A stretch of DNA of 64,000 nt from Streptomyces hundungensis. GTDB taxonomy: Bacteria; Actinomycetota; Actinomycetes; Streptomycetales; Streptomycetaceae. The DNA is taken from positions 5,766,001 through 5,830,000 of the forward strand of contig NZ_CP032698.1 of the NCBI RefSeq assembly GCF_003627815.1. Reading direction: 5' to 3'. The position numbers and the translations under genes are program-made. This document shows, piece by piece, positions 42,252 through 55,993 of the stretch. A model generated the notes under the pieces. It was not told the DNA's origin. It worked only from the letters and a program-made list of their open reading frames with translations, and did not search any database. The first letter of the stretch is position 1; each line of letters begins with the position of its first letter.

Positions 42252-43084
42252 GCCCCCTCGCACGGACGGGCATCGCCGAACCCCTCCTGATGCCGGGACC
42301 CGACAGCCCATGGAGCCGGGTGCGGCAGTCCATGGCGTGGCACGGCCATGTCGTGGTGCACGCGAACTGGCGGGACTGGCTGCCCGCGGCCATCGCCGAC
42401 CCCCAGCTGCGCCCGCTGCTCGGCGCCCGCGACTGGCAGCGCCTCAACAACCTCGCCGACCCCGAGGCCCGCGACCGCTTCGCCGCCTCCCGGCTCCTGG
42501 TGAAGTACACCGCCGGCGCCGCCCTCCAGACCCCGCCCGAGACCGTGGAGCTCGCCTCCAAGGCGGGCGGGCGCCCCTATCTGCGCGGCTGCGACCAGAT
42601 CGAGGTCAGCCTCAGCCACACCCGGGACCTGTTGGTGGTGGGGCTCAACCGGCGCGGCCGGGTCGGCGTCGACACCGAACTCGCCGACCGGCGCATCCAG
42701 TACTCGGCCGTCCAGCGCCATCTGTGCACCCCCGCCGAGCGCCGCTGGCTGGGCACCCTGGACGAGGCCGAGCAGCAGCGGAGCCTGGTGCGCACCTGGA
42801 CGCTGAAGGAGGCGTACACCAAGGCGCTCGGGCAGGGCATGCGGATGGGCTTCACCCAGTTCGGCTTCGACGCCGAGGCCACCACCCTGCTCACCCCGCA
42901 GGGCGAGCCGGCCTCGCACGGCGAGTGGGCCTTCGCCACCTTCGAACTCGACGGCGGCTATCTGGTGGGGGTCGCCTGCCATGACGCGGGGCTGCGCGAC
43001 GACGGGGACACGGCCGTGTCCACCATGCTCGACGAGGGCTTCCTCGGCGAGGTCGTCGACCTGGTCGGCCGCGTTCCGCACTGA
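42248..43084 (+). CDS. 4'-phosphopantetheinyl transferase, Sfp type
   Basis: 278-residue transferase that converts apo carrier proteins to the holo form using CoA. The Mg/CoA motif is VGVDTELADRR and the catalytic motif TWTLKEAYTKALGQGM (WxxKEAxxK); the upstream FAASRLLVKYTAG and SLSHTRDLLVVGLN are also typical. Clustered with FAAL and, by promoter type, with the PKS, it may activate both the ACP and the NRPS PCP. Last gene of the operon, followed by a strong hairpin. Confidence 0.93.
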   Translation: MSPLARTGIAEPLLMPGPDSPWSRVRQSMAWHGHVVVHANWRDWLPAAIADPQLRPLLGARDWQRLNNLADPEARDRFAASRLLVKYTAGAALQTPPETVELASKAGGRPYLRGCDQIEVSLSHTRDLLVVGLNRRGRVGVDTELADRRIQYSAVQRHLCTPAERRWLGTLDEAEQQRSLVRTWTLKEAYTKALGQGMRMGFTQFGFDAEATTLLTPQGEPASHGEWAFATFELDGGYLVGVACHDAGLRDDGDTAVSTMLDEGFLGEVVDLVGRVPH

Positions 43085-43101
43085 GCGGACCCGGACAGCA
43101 C

Positions 43102-43146
43102 GAAGGCCCCGCCGCCGTCCTGGGGAAGGACGGAGGCGGGGCCTTC
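43102..43146. terminator. Bidirectional hairpin at the island/core border
   Basis: Stem GAAGGCCCCGCC / GGCGGGGCCTTC with an inner stem CCGTCC / GGACGG. Lies between the convergent PPTase and rpsT genes. Confidence 0.85.
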
Positions 43147-43273
43147 GGCTACTTCTGGCTAGCGCCGCGCCCGCGTGGCGAACGCGTCCGCGCGCGGCAC
43201 TGGGGTGCCGTCGGGGAGCGGTAGAGGGGCCGCTGGGTCCCGTCGGGCGGGTCGTTCAGATGAAGCGGGTGTT

Positions 43274-43540
43274 TCAGCCCTGGAGGCCGGCCACCTTGTG
43301 CGCCAGCGCCGACTTCTTGTTGGCGGCGGCGTTCTTGTGGATGACGCCCTTCGAGACAGCCTTGTCCAGCTGACGCGAAGCGGCGCGGCTCGCGGCCGTG
43401 GCCTTCTCGACGTCGCCGGCGGCGACAGCCTCGTTGGCCTTGCGGATGAAGGTGCGCAGGGAGGACTTGACGGACTTGTTGCGCAGGCGCGCCTTCTCGT
43501 TCGTCTTGTTCCGCTTGATCTGGGACTTGATGTTCGCCAC
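43274..43540 (-). CDS. rpsT: 30S ribosomal protein S20
   Basis: 88-residue basic helical protein that binds 16S rRNA early in 30S assembly. The GTG start at 43540 gives the family N-terminus [20 protein letters not shown]; later [10 protein letters not shown] and [14 protein letters not shown] are typical. It is divergent from lepA, the normal Streptomyces arrangement. On the other side Streptomyces usually have holA/comEC; here the FAAL operon is there instead. Confidence 0.97.
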   Translation of the reverse strand: MANIKSQIKRNKTNEKARLRNKSVKSSLRTFIRKANEAVAAGDVEKATAASRAASRQLDKAVSKGVIHKNAAANKKSALAHKVAGLQG

Positions 43541-43767
43541 GAAAGAGCCTTTGCAGGTTCGATGATTCGATCTTCGGTGGTGTCCCGCCGCCACAAGGGT
43601 GATGAGACACAGCTGTCCACGTTACCAGCCGCCCCCCGACCGGCCCAAACGGGGCGCAGGCCCGCAGGCGTGGGACGATGGAGGCTGTTCCTTACGTATC
43701 GAACCGTCGTCGACCCGAGACGAGGCGCCGCGATCGACCCCGCGCGTCTCAAGAATCAGGACCCTGC

Positions 43768-45633
43768 GTGCCCGCGACTCCTCCCAACGTGCCCGAGCCG
43801 AGCCGTACCGACCCGGCGCTGATCCGCAACTTCTGCATCATCGCCCACATCGACCACGGCAAGTCGACCCTTGCCGACCGGATGCTCCAGCTGACCGGCG
43901 TGGTCGACCAGCGGCAGATGCGCTCCCAGTACCTCGACCGCATGGACATCGAGCGCGAGCGCGGCATCACGATCAAGTCCCAGGCGGTCCGTCTGCCGTG
44001 GGCCCCCACCGAGGGCCCCGGCCAGGGCCGGACCCACATCCTGAACATGATCGACACCCCGGGCCACGTGGACTTCACCTACGAGGTGTCGCGTTCGCTC
44101 GCCGCGTGCGAGGGCACCGTCCTGCTCGTCGACGCAGCCCAGGGCATCGAGGCGCAGACGCTGGCCAACCTGTACCTGGCCATGGAGAACGACCTCACCA
44201 TCGTTCCCGTCCTCAACAAGATCGACCTCCCGGCCGCCCAGCCGGAGAAGTTCTCCGAGGAGCTCGCCAACCTCATCGGCTGCCAGCCCGAGGACGTCCT
44301 GAAGGTCTCGGCGAAGACCGGCGTCGGCGTCGACGCGCTCCTGGACCGCGTGGTGCGCGATGTGCCCGCCCCGGTCGGCGTGGCCGACGCGCCCGCCCGC
44401 GCGATGATCTTCGACTCGGTGTACGACTCCTACCGCGGCGTCGTCACCTACGTCCGGGTGGTCGACGGCCAGCTCAACAAGCGCGAGCGCATCCGCATGA
44501 TGTCGACCGGCGCCACCCACGAGCTTCTTGAGATCGGCGTCTCGTCCCCCGAGATGACCCCGGCCGACGGCATCGGCGTCGGCGAGGTGGGCTACATCAT
44601 CACCGGCGTGAAGGACGTCCGTCAGTCCAAGGTCGGTGACACCATCACCAGCCTGCACAACGGCGCCACCGACGCCCTGGGTGGCTACAAGGACCCGAAG
44701 CCGATGGTCTTCTCCGGTCTGTATCCGCTGGACGGCTCCGACTACCCGGACCTGCGCGAGGCCCTCGACAAGCTCCAGCTCAACGACGCCGCCCTGGTGT
44801 ACGAGCCGGAGACCTCCGCGGCCCTCGGTTTCGGCTTCCGCGTCGGCTTCCTCGGCCTGCTCCACCTGGACGTCATCCGCGAGCGCCTGGAGCGCGAGTT
44901 CGGCCTCGACCTGATCGCGACCGCGCCCAACGTGGTCTACCGGGTCGTCCTGGAGGACGGCAAGGAGGTGACCGTCACCAACCCGAGCGAATTCCCCGAG
45001 GGCAAGATCTCGGAGGTGCACGAGCCGGTCGTACGGGCCACCATCCTCGCCCCCTCGGAGTTCATCGGCTCGATCATGGAGCTGTGCCAGACCCGGCGCG
45101 GCACCATGCTCGGCATGGACTACCTCTCCGAGGACCGGGTCGAGATCCGCTACACCCTGCCGCTCGCGGAGATCGTCTTCGACTTCTTCGACCAGCTGAA
45201 GTCCAAGACGCGCGGTTACGCCTCGCTCGACTACGAGCCCACCGGCGAGCAGGCCGCGAGCCTGGTCAAGGTCGACATCCTGCTCCACGGCGACAAGGTC
45301 GACGCCTTCTCCGCCGTCTGCCACAAGGACGCGGCCTACGCCTACGGCGTGCGCCTGGTCGCCAAGTTGCGCGAGCTCATCCCGCGCCAGGCCTTCGAGG
45401 TGCCCGTGCAGGCCGCGATCGGCTCCCGGGTCATCGCCCGCGAGACGATCCGCGCCATCCGCAAGGACGTCCTCGCCAAGTGCTACGGCGGCGACATCTC
45501 CCGTAAGCGCAAGCTGCTCGAGAAGCAGAAGGAGGGCAAGAAGCGGATGAAGATGGTGGGCTCCGTGGAGGTCCCCCAGGAGGCCTTCATCGCGGTGCTC
45601 TCCAGCGACGAGTCGAGCGCGAAGAAGAAGTAG
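43768..45633 (+). CDS. lepA: Elongation factor 4 (LepA)
   Basis: 621-residue ribosomal GTPase that back-translocates or remodels stalled ribosomes and aids 30S biogenesis. G1 is [17 protein letters not shown]3 is [15 protein letters not shown]4 is NKID. The LepA-specific C-terminal domain ends [19 protein letters not shown] chose GTG 43768 ([16 protein letters not shown]), which leaves a short tail before the conserved RNFCIIAH; an upstream GTG would add an Arg-rich tail. A clear hairpin follows. Confidence 0.97.
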   Translation: MPATPPNVPEPSRTDPALIRNFCIIAHIDHGKSTLADRMLQLTGVVDQRQMRSQYLDRMDIERERGITIKSQAVRLPWAPTEGPGQGRTHILNMIDTPGHVDFTYEVSRSLAACEGTVLLVDAAQGIEAQTLANLYLAMENDLTIVPVLNKIDLPAAQPEKFSEELANLIGCQPEDVLKVSAKTGVGVDALLDRVVRDVPAPVGVADAPARAMIFDSVYDSYRGVVTYVRVVDGQLNKRERIRMMSTGATHELLEIGVSSPEMTPADGIGVGEVGYIITGVKDVRQSKVGDTITSLHNGATDALGGYKDPKPMVFSGLYPLDGSDYPDLREALDKLQLNDAALVYEPETSAALGFGFRVGFLGLLHLDVIRERLEREFGLDLIATAPNVVYRVVLEDGKEVTVTNPSEFPEGKISEVHEPVVRATILAPSEFIGSIMELCQTRRGTMLGMDYLSEDRVEIRYTLPLAEIVFDFFDQLKSKTRGYASLDYEPTGEQAASLVKVDILLHGDKVDAFSAVCHKDAAYAYGVRLVAKLRELIPRQAFEVPVQAAIGSRVIARETIRAIRKDVLAKCYGGDISRKRKLLEKQKEGKKRMKMVGSVEVPQEAFIAVLSSDESSAKKK

Positions 45634-45670
45634 GGCGCCCACGATCACCGGCTCTTCGCAAGCCCGCCAC

Positions 45671-45704
45671 AACGGACCCCCGCGCCTTCGCACGGGGGTC
45701 CGTT
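45671..45704 (+). terminator. lepA terminator
   Basis: Perfect stem AACGGACCCCCG / CGGGGGTCCGTT with a 10-base loop, 37 bp after the lepA stop. Confidence 0.85.
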
Positions 45705-45868
45705 CGTTATGAAACCACTCTCCGTTGCCCCTTACGCGGGGGCCGACGGCGCTTTACTCTGATCACGGCCCGATGGTTACTCGCCAGTTAAACAAGCGTC
45801 GGACAGCCAGAGCACTCGGACAACCAGCCAGTCGCGCAGCCTTGCCGCAGGCCAGCCCGGAGGACGTC

Positions 45869-47752
45869 GTGAGCGACACACAGACCTTGATCGAGAACCG
45901 GCCGCCGTCCGTGGCGACCCTCTTCGTCCAGCGCGTGGACGCCACGCCGGACGCGGAGGCCTATCGCTACCCCGTGCCGGGCAGCGGCCAGAGCCCGGAC
46001 GAGTGGAAGTCGCTGAGCTGGGCCCAGGCCGCCGAGCGGGTCTACGCGATCGCCGCGGGCCTGGCGCAGCTCGGGGTGGTCAGCGAGGAGCGGGTCGCGC
46101 TCGCCTGCTCCACCCGCGTCGAATGGATCCTGGCCGACCTCGGCGTGATGTGCGCGGGCGCCGCCACGACCACGATCTACCCCTCCACCAACGCCGAGGA
46201 GTCGGCGTTCATCCTGGCCGACTCCGAGAGCCGCGTGCTGATCGCCGAGGACGCCGCCCAGCTGGCCAAGGCCCGTGAGCGGCGCGCCGAGCTGCCGAAC
46301 CTGCGGCACGTCGTGGTCGTCGACCCCGCCGGCGCCGAGCCCGTCGAGGGCGACCCGGAGGGCTGGGTGCTCAGCCTCGCCGACCTGGAGGCGCGCGGCG
46401 CCGCCCACCTGGAGAAGAACCCCGGGGCGGTCAAGGAGCGGATCGCGGCCATCACCGCCGAACAGCTCGCCACCCTCATCTACACCTCCGGCACCACCGG
46501 CCGGCCCAAGGGCGTCCGCCTGCCGCACGACAACTGGTCGTACATGGCCAAGGCGATCGCGGCGACCGGCCTGGTCACCGGCGAGGACGTGCAGTACCTG
46601 TGGCTGCCGCTCGCGCACGTCTTCGGCAAGGTGCTCACCTCGGGCCAGATCGAGGTCGGTCACGTGACCGCGGTCGACGGCCGCATCGACAAGATCATCG
46701 AGAACCTGCCGGTGGTCCAGCCCACCTACATGGCCGCCGTGCCGCGCATCTTCGAGAAGGTCTACAACGGCGTCGCGGGCAAGGCCCGGGAGGGCGGCGG
46801 CGCCAAGTACAAGATCTTCCAGTGGGCGGCCGAGGTGGCCCGCGAGTACGCGAAGGTCAGCCAGGACAACTTCCGCCGCACCGGCCGACCCGGGGCGCCC
46901 TTCGCCCTCTCGGCCAAGCACAAGGTCGCCGACGCGCTCGTCTACAGCAAGATCCGCGAGGCGTTCGGCGGACGGCTGCGGGCCTGCGTCTCCGGCTCGG
47001 CGGCGCTCGCCCCCGACATCGGCTTCTTCTTCGCCGGCGCCGGCATCCACATCCTGGAGGGCTACGGGCTCACCGAGTCGTCGGCCGCCTCCTTCATCAA
47101 CCCGGGCGAGGCCTACCGCACCGGCACGGTCGGCAAGCCGCTGCCCGGCACCGAGGTGCGGATCGCGGACGACGGCGAGATCCTGCTGCGCGGCCCCGGC
47201 ATCATGGAGGGCTACCACCAGCTGCCCGAGAAGACGGCCGAGGTCCTGGAGTCCGACGGCTGGTTCCACACCGGGGACATCGGCGAGTTGTCCGCGGACG
47301 GCTATCTGCGGATCACCGACCGCAAGAAGGACCTCATCAAGACCTCGGGCGGCAAGTACATCGCGCCCGCCGAGGTCGAGGGCCAGTTCAAGGCGGTCTG
47401 CCCGTTCGTCTCCAACATCCTGGTGCACGGCGCCGACCGGAACTTCTGCACCGCGCTGATCTCCCTCGACGAGCCCACCATCCTCGGCTGGGCCAAGGAG
47501 CAGGGCATCACCGGCTCGTACGCCGAGGTGGTGGCGGCCCCGCAGACGGTGGAGCTCATCGACGGCTACGTCAAGCGGCTCAACGAGGGGCTCCAGCGGT
47601 GGCAGACGATCAAGAAGTTCCGGCTTCTTCCGCGCGATCTGGATGTGGAGCACGGTGAGTTGACGCCCAGCCTGAAGCTGAAGCGGCCGGTCGTCGAGCG
47701 TGAGTACCGGGCCCTGATCGACGAAATGTACGCAGGCTCCCGCGAGGCCTGA
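45869..47752 (+). CDS. Long-chain acyl-CoA synthetase (FadD15-like)
   Basis: 627-residue AMP-forming ligase that makes acyl-CoA from free fatty acids. Motifs: TLIYTSGTTGRPKGVRLPHD, YGLTESSAASFINPG, WFHTGDIGELSADGYLRITD, RKKDLIKTSGGKYIAPAEVE and the end LTPSLKLKRPVV. The large N-domain and LPLAHVFGKVLT segment are typical of the long-chain group. GTG 45869 behind GGAGGACG is preferred over an ATG 93 bases upstream. It belongs to the conserved core neighbourhood of lepA and is not obviously tied to the biosynthetic island. Confidence 0.93.
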   Translation: MSDTQTLIENRPPSVATLFVQRVDATPDAEAYRYPVPGSGQSPDEWKSLSWAQAAERVYAIAAGLAQLGVVSEERVALACSTRVEWILADLGVMCAGAATTTIYPSTNAEESAFILADSESRVLIAEDAAQLAKARERRAELPNLRHVVVVDPAGAEPVEGDPEGWVLSLADLEARGAAHLEKNPGAVKERIAAITAEQLATLIYTSGTTGRPKGVRLPHDNWSYMAKAIAATGLVTGEDVQYLWLPLAHVFGKVLTSGQIEVGHVTAVDGRIDKIIENLPVVQPTYMAAVPRIFEKVYNGVAGKAREGGGAKYKIFQWAAEVAREYAKVSQDNFRRTGRPGAPFALSAKHKVADALVYSKIREAFGGRLRACVSGSAALAPDIGFFFAGAGIHILEGYGLTESSAASFINPGEAYRTGTVGKPLPGTEVRIADDGEILLRGPGIMEGYHQLPEKTAEVLESDGWFHTGDIGELSADGYLRITDRKKDLIKTSGGKYIAPAEVEGQFKAVCPFVSNILVHGADRNFCTALISLDEPTILGWAKEQGITGSYAEVVAAPQTVELIDGYVKRLNEGLQRWQTIKKFRLLPRDLDVEHGELTPSLKLKRPVVEREYRALIDEMYAGSREA

Positions 47753-47774
47753 CCCCGCGCCGGTCCCCAGCCGA

Positions 47775-47910
47775 AAGCGGGGTTTCCTGGGGCTCCGCCC
47801 CAGACCCCGTTCGCGCCTAAAGGGCGCTCGTCCTCAATCGCCGGACGGGCTGTAGGTGCTGGCCAGCGTCGAGCAGTTAAGGGGCGCGGGGAACTGCGCA
47901 AAAGGGCTCC
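47775..47910. repeat. Streptomyces intergenic repeat elements (inverted copy)
   Basis: Contains GGGGCTCCGCCCC with GCGCCTAAAGGGCGCTCGTC and, at 47880-47898, GGGGCGCGGGGAACTGCGC. These are reverse complements of elements at 22.8-23.2 and 55.5-55.9 kb. Likely acts as a terminator region between two convergent genes. Confidence 0.75.
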
Positions 47911-47916
47911 CCGCCC

Positions 47917-51993
<4,077 letters not shown>

Positions 51994-52094
51994 GCGGGCC
52001 CACTTCGGTGACTCGACGCTTATGGGCCCGATCAGTCTGTCACTCTGTCGAAGCCGTGAGCGGCGCATTGCGAGAACCCGTCAGGAGCCGCACC

Positions 52095-54182
52095 GTGGGA
52101 CCCTTTCCAGCCCAGCGGGACAGCGTGAACCACCCCTGCGCCCCCGCCCCACGCGCTCCCGAGGAGACGGGCCCGCACACCGCCGCCCACGCCCCGGCCC
52201 CTGCCCCGCACACCGATCCCGCCCCCTGCCCCACGGCCCGCACCAGCCTGCCCGGCAACTCGCTCGCGCCGGGAGCGGCCCGGAGATTCATACGGGCCGC
52301 GCTCGCCGACTGGGCCGAGCCCGGACCGCAAGGACCGGCCCAACTGGCCTACTGCGGCGAAGAGTTCGTGTACGAGGCGGGGGTCCTCGTCAACGAGCTC
52401 GTCACCAACGCGGTCGTCCACGCCGGGACCACCGTCGATCTCCTGTGCCGACTGGAGAGCGGTGACGCCACGGAACCCGCCGCCCTCGTCATCGAGGTCT
52501 CCGACCACCATCCCGCACGCGCGCTGCGCGGCGCGCCCCGGCGCGTACGGGACGACGACCTCGCCGCCTTCGAGCACGGGCGCGGCCTGCACGTCGTGGC
52601 CGCCCTCGCCGAATGCTGGGGCATCACCTACCGCACGGGCCTCAAGACCGTCTGGGCCCGGCTCACCGCGGACGCCGGCGAGCCGCCCCCACCCGACGCC
52701 GACGGCCACCACGGCGGGACGCTCCACGGCGAGACGCTCCACGACGGGACGCTCCACGACGGGACGCTCCGCGACGAGACGCTTCACGACGGGACGTCCC
52801 GCGATGAGACGCTCCACGACGGGGCGTGCGCCGCCGGCACCCGCCCTTCCACCCCCCACCGCACCCCGCGCCGACACGACCGGGACTGGGTCAACCGGGG
52901 CGCGCTCTCCTTCCTCGCCGAAGCCTCCGACCTGCTGGCCGGACAGTTCGACGAAGACCTCATCGCCGCCCTCGCCGCCCAGCTCCTGGTGCCCCGGCTC
53001 GCCGACTGGTGCGCGATCTGGCTCGACGACGCCGCGGGCGGCCCGCTCGCCGCGCCCCGCCTGGCCCGGGTCTGGCACGCCAGAGAAGCCGCCGTGGAAC
53101 CGCTGCGGGCCGCCGTCGAGAAGGAACCGCCCCGCCTCTCTGCCGCCGCGCGCGGCGGACCGGTCCCGATGCCCTGGCCGTCGGTGGCCGAACTCGGCGC
53201 GGACGGCGCCGCGTTGGCGTACCGGCTCGTCACCGGCGGCCGGGAGGTCGGCGTCCTGCTGCTCGGCCAGGCCGGCCCGGCCCGCATCCCCGACGAGATC
53301 ACCGGCCTGGTCGAGGACTTCCTGCGCCGGGTGGCCCTCGCGATCGGCGCGGCCCGCCAGTACACCCGGCAGGCCACCATCAGCCGGGTGCTCCAGCGCG
53401 GCCTGCTGCCCAGCCGGGTCGCGGAGATCCCCGGCATCGACAGCGCCTTCATCTACCAGCCCAGCGACGAGGCCCTCGCGGGCGGCGACTTCTACGACGT
53501 CTTCCCCGGCGTCGAAGGACGCTGGTGCTTCGCGCTCGGCGACGTCCAGGGCAGCGGTCCCGAAGCCGCCGTGGTGACCGGCCTCGCCCGGCCCTGGCTG
53601 CGGCTGCTCGCCCGCGAGGGACACGCGGTCCACGAGGTGCTCCACCGGCTCAACCAGCTCCTCGTCGACGACGCCACCGAGGCCGCCGAGGCAGCGGTCC
53701 GCCTCACCCCGGCCCCCCTCCCCACCGGGCCGCCCGGACCGCACGACCCCCTGGAGGGCGCCCAGGCCCGCTTCCTCTCCCTGCTGTACGGGGAGCTCGT
53801 ACCGGACGCCGACGGAGGCCCCGTGCGCTGCACCCTGGCCAGCGCCGGCCACCCGCTGCCCCTGCTGCTGCGGCCCGACGGCTCGGTACGGGCGGCCGCC
53901 CGCCCGCAGATCCTGCTCGGCGTCCTCGAGGGCGCGCGCTACGAGAGCGAGAGCCTCAGCCTCGACCCGGGCGACATCCTGCTGTGCGTGACGGACGGCG
54001 TGACCGAGCGGCGCTCGGGAGGGCGGATGTTCGACGACGCCGACGGACTCGCGGCCGTCCTGTCCGGCTGCGCGGGACTGACCGCGGCGGCGGTGGCGGA
54101 ACGCGTAAAGGAGGCGGTGTACGCGTTCGGCGACACCCCGCCCGCCGACGACCTCGCGCTGCTCGTGCTCCGGGCCGGCTGA
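52095..54182 (+). CDS. SpoIIE-type PP2C phosphatase with anti-sigma-like ATPase domain
   Basis: 695 residues. An N-terminal HATPase_c_2 (RsbW-like) domain (about 60-190) has VNELVTNAVVHAG and EHGRGLHVVAALA. A repeat-rich linker follows (about 205-245), then a GAF-like region (about 270-410) and a SpoIIE/PP2C phosphatase domain (about 430-690; LAGGDFYDVFPGVEGRWCF, FALGDVQGSGPEAA, LCVTDGVTERRSGG, PADDLALLVLR). Such proteins control anti-anti-sigma partners by opposing kinase and phosphatase activities. GTG 52095 is chosen for the AGGAG ribosome site 7 nt before it; other in-frame starts exist. Divergent from the multi-HAMP kinase. Confidence 0.9.
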   Translation: MGPFPAQRDSVNHPCAPAPRAPEETGPHTAAHAPAPAPHTDPAPCPTARTSLPGNSLAPGAARRFIRAALADWAEPGPQGPAQLAYCGEEFVYEAGVLVNELVTNAVVHAGTTVDLLCRLESGDATEPAALVIEVSDHHPARALRGAPRRVRDDDLAAFEHGRGLHVVAALAECWGITYRTGLKTVWARLTADAGEPPPPDADGHHGGTLHGETLHDGTLHDGTLRDETLHDGTSRDETLHDGACAAGTRPSTPHRTPRRHDRDWVNRGALSFLAEASDLLAGQFDEDLIAALAAQLLVPRLADWCAIWLDDAAGGPLAAPRLARVWHAREAAVEPLRAAVEKEPPRLSAAARGGPVPMPWPSVAELGADGAALAYRLVTGGREVGVLLLGQAGPARIPDEITGLVEDFLRRVALAIGAARQYTRQATISRVLQRGLLPSRVAEIPGIDSAFIYQPSDEALAGGDFYDVFPGVEGRWCFALGDVQGSGPEAAVVTGLARPWLRLLAREGHAVHEVLHRLNQLLVDDATEAAEAAVRLTPAPLPTGPPGPHDPLEGAQARFLSLLYGELVPDADGGPVRCTLASAGHPLPLLLRPDGSVRAAARPQILLGVLEGARYESESLSLDPGDILLCVTDGVTERRSGGRMFDDADGLAAVLSGCAGLTAAAVAERVKEAVYAFGDTPPADDLALLVLRAG
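52711..52826 (+). repeat. 15-bp tandem repeat in phosphatase linker
   Basis: Seven to eight copies of a unit close to CGACGGGACGCTCCA. It encodes a run of pentapeptides LHDGT, with variants LHGET, LRDET and SRDET. Frame-preserving; probably a variable-length flexible linker between the ATPase and GAF domains. Confidence 0.9.
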
Positions 54183-54302
54183 ACACCCCCCGGCCCGGCC
54201 GCCCCCGCCGCAGCTCCGGCCCGCACCCGCCCAGCTTCGGCTCCGGGCCCGGTCCGCGCCCGTACGGGTCGAGGATCGCCGCGCGTGCCGGACAATGGGG
54301 TC

Positions 54303-55535
54303 ATGCCTTCCGTACTGCCCGATGGTGAGCCCATGCCCGAGGACGGGTCGCTGCCCCGCCCTGCCCTGGAGGGCGCCGGGGAGCGGCCGCTCGGGTTCTA
54401 CCTGCACGTTCCGTACTGCGCGACGCGCTGCGGCTACTGCGACTTCAACACGTACACGGCGAGCGAACTGGTCGGCAAGGGCGGCGTCCTCGCCTCCCGC
54501 GACAACTACGCGGACATGGTCGTCGAGGAGATCCGCCTCGCCCGCAAGGTGCTGTCCGGCGACACCCGGCCGGTGCGGACGGTCTTCGTCGGCGGCGGCA
54601 CCCCCACCCTGCTCGCGGCGGCCGACCTGGTGCGCATGCTGGCGGCGGTACGCGAGGAATTCGGCCTCGCCGACGACGCGGAGGTGACGACCGAGGCCAA
54701 CCCGGAATCGGTGAACCCGGCCTACCTCGCGGAGCTGCGCGAGGGCGGCTTCAACCGCGTCTCCTTCGGGATGCAGAGCGCCCGGCAGCACGTCCTGAAG
54801 GTCCTCGACCGCACGCACACCCCCGGCCGCCCCGAGGCCTGCGTCGCCGAGGCCCGGGCGGCGGGCTTCGACCACGTCAACCTCGACCTCATCTACGGCA
54901 CGCCCGGCGAGAGCGACGAGGACTGGCGGGCCTCGCTCACCGCGGCCGTCGGCGCGGGCCCCGACCACATCAGCGCGTACGCCCTGATCGTCGAGGAGGG
55001 CACCCAGCTCGCCCGGCGCATCCGGCGCGGTGAGGTGCCCATGACCGACGACGACGAGCACGCGGACCGCTACCTCATCGCGGACGAGGTGCTCGGCGCG
55101 GCCGGCTACTCCTGGTACGAGGTCTCCAACTGGGCCACCACGGAGGCGGGCCGCTGCCTCCACAACGAGCTGTACTGGCGCGGGGCGGACTGGTGGGGGG
55201 CGGGGCCCGGCGCCCACAGCCATGTGGGCGGGGTGCGGTGGTGGAACGTCAAGCACCCCGGGGCGTATGCGGCGGCGCTGGCGGCCGGGCGGTCGCCGGG
55301 GGCCGGGCGGGAGGTGCTGTCCGCGGAGGATCGCCGGGTGGAGCGCATCCTCCTCGAACTCCGCCTCCGCGAGGGCTGCCCCCTCGACCTCCTGCGGCCG
55401 GCCGGGCTTTCCGCGGCGCGCGGGGCGGTGGGGGAGGGGTTGTTGTCGGAGCCCGAGTTTTCCGCGGGGCGGGCGGTTTTGACCCTGCGGGGTCGACTCC
55501 TGGCGGACGCGGTAGTCCGAGCCCTGGTCGACTGA
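54303..55535 (+). CDS. hemW: Radical SAM heme chaperone HemW
   Basis: 410-residue radical SAM protein of the HemN-like family. The cluster motif is YCATRCGYCDFN (CxxxCxxC), then VFVGGGTPTLL, FNRVSFGMQSARQHVLKVLD and NLDLIYGTPGES. HemW proteins, unlike HemN coproporphyrinogen oxidases, lack the extra Cys and insert heme into respiratory enzymes. The chosen ATG gives MPSVLPDGEPMPEDG; a GTG 18 bases upstream is possible. Followed by a long repeat-rich spacer. Confidence 0.92.
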   Translation: MPSVLPDGEPMPEDGSLPRPALEGAGERPLGFYLHVPYCATRCGYCDFNTYTASELVGKGGVLASRDNYADMVVEEIRLARKVLSGDTRPVRTVFVGGGTPTLLAAADLVRMLAAVREEFGLADDAEVTTEANPESVNPAYLAELREGGFNRVSFGMQSARQHVLKVLDRTHTPGRPEACVAEARAAGFDHVNLDLIYGTPGESDEDWRASLTAAVGAGPDHISAYALIVEEGTQLARRIRRGEVPMTDDDEHADRYLIADEVLGAAGYSWYEVSNWATTEAGRCLHNELYWRGADWWGAGPGAHSHVGGVRWWNVKHPGAYAAALAAGRSPGAGREVLSAEDRRVERILLELRLREGCPLDLLRPAGLSAARGAVGEGLLSEPEFSAGRAVLTLRGRLLADAVVRALVD

Positions 55536-55539
55536 GCAC

Positions 55540-55993
55540 CCTTGTGCGCAGTTCCCCGCGCCCCTGAACCCCCTTGATCCTGCGGGCCGTGCATGGCTGG
55601 TCGCGCAGTTCCCCGCGCCCCTAACCCCCTGGTCGTGTGCGGGCCGTGGTCGCGTCTCGCGCAGTTCCTCGCGCCCCCAAAACCCGACGCCGTCCGCGGG
55701 CCGTGGTCGCTTCTCGCGCAGTTCCTCGCGCCCCTAACTACTCGGTGCGGGGGCGCCCCTGGAAACCCGTTTTCGTCTGCGGGTCGTGTGTGGCTGGGCG
55801 CGCAGTTCCCCGCGCCCCTAACTACTCGGTGCTGGTCCGCATCGGGCACCTCAGCCTGTCCGGCGATTGAGGACGAGCGCCCTTAAGGCGCGATACGGGG
55901 GCTGGGGCGGAGCCCCAGGGGCCGGGATCGACCAACCCCCTGCACGGGCGGGTGGGTGGGTAAACGGGCCGCTGGGGCGGAGCCCCCAGGGGG
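55540..55993. repeat. Non-coding spacer of intergenic repeat elements
   Basis: No gene is visible. Five copies of GCGCAGTTCC(C/T)CGCGCCCC stand about 53-84 bp apart (55548-55818). Then comes the second element (GACGAGCGCCCTTAAGGCGC plus hairpin GGGGCGGAGCCCC, 55871-55918) and another GGGGCGGAGCCCC hairpin near 55975. Same families as at 22.8-23.2 and 47.8 kb. Confidence 0.8.

Noticed and set aside
52711..52826. Tandem repeat as an assembly error or CRISPR
   Set aside because: It is an in-frame 15-bp coding minisatellite with diverged copies and no spacers.
55548..55818. Regularly spaced repeats that could suggest a CRISPR array
   Set aside because: The repeats are degenerate, vary in spacing, have related rather than unique spacers, recur at other spacers in the genome and no cas gene is present.
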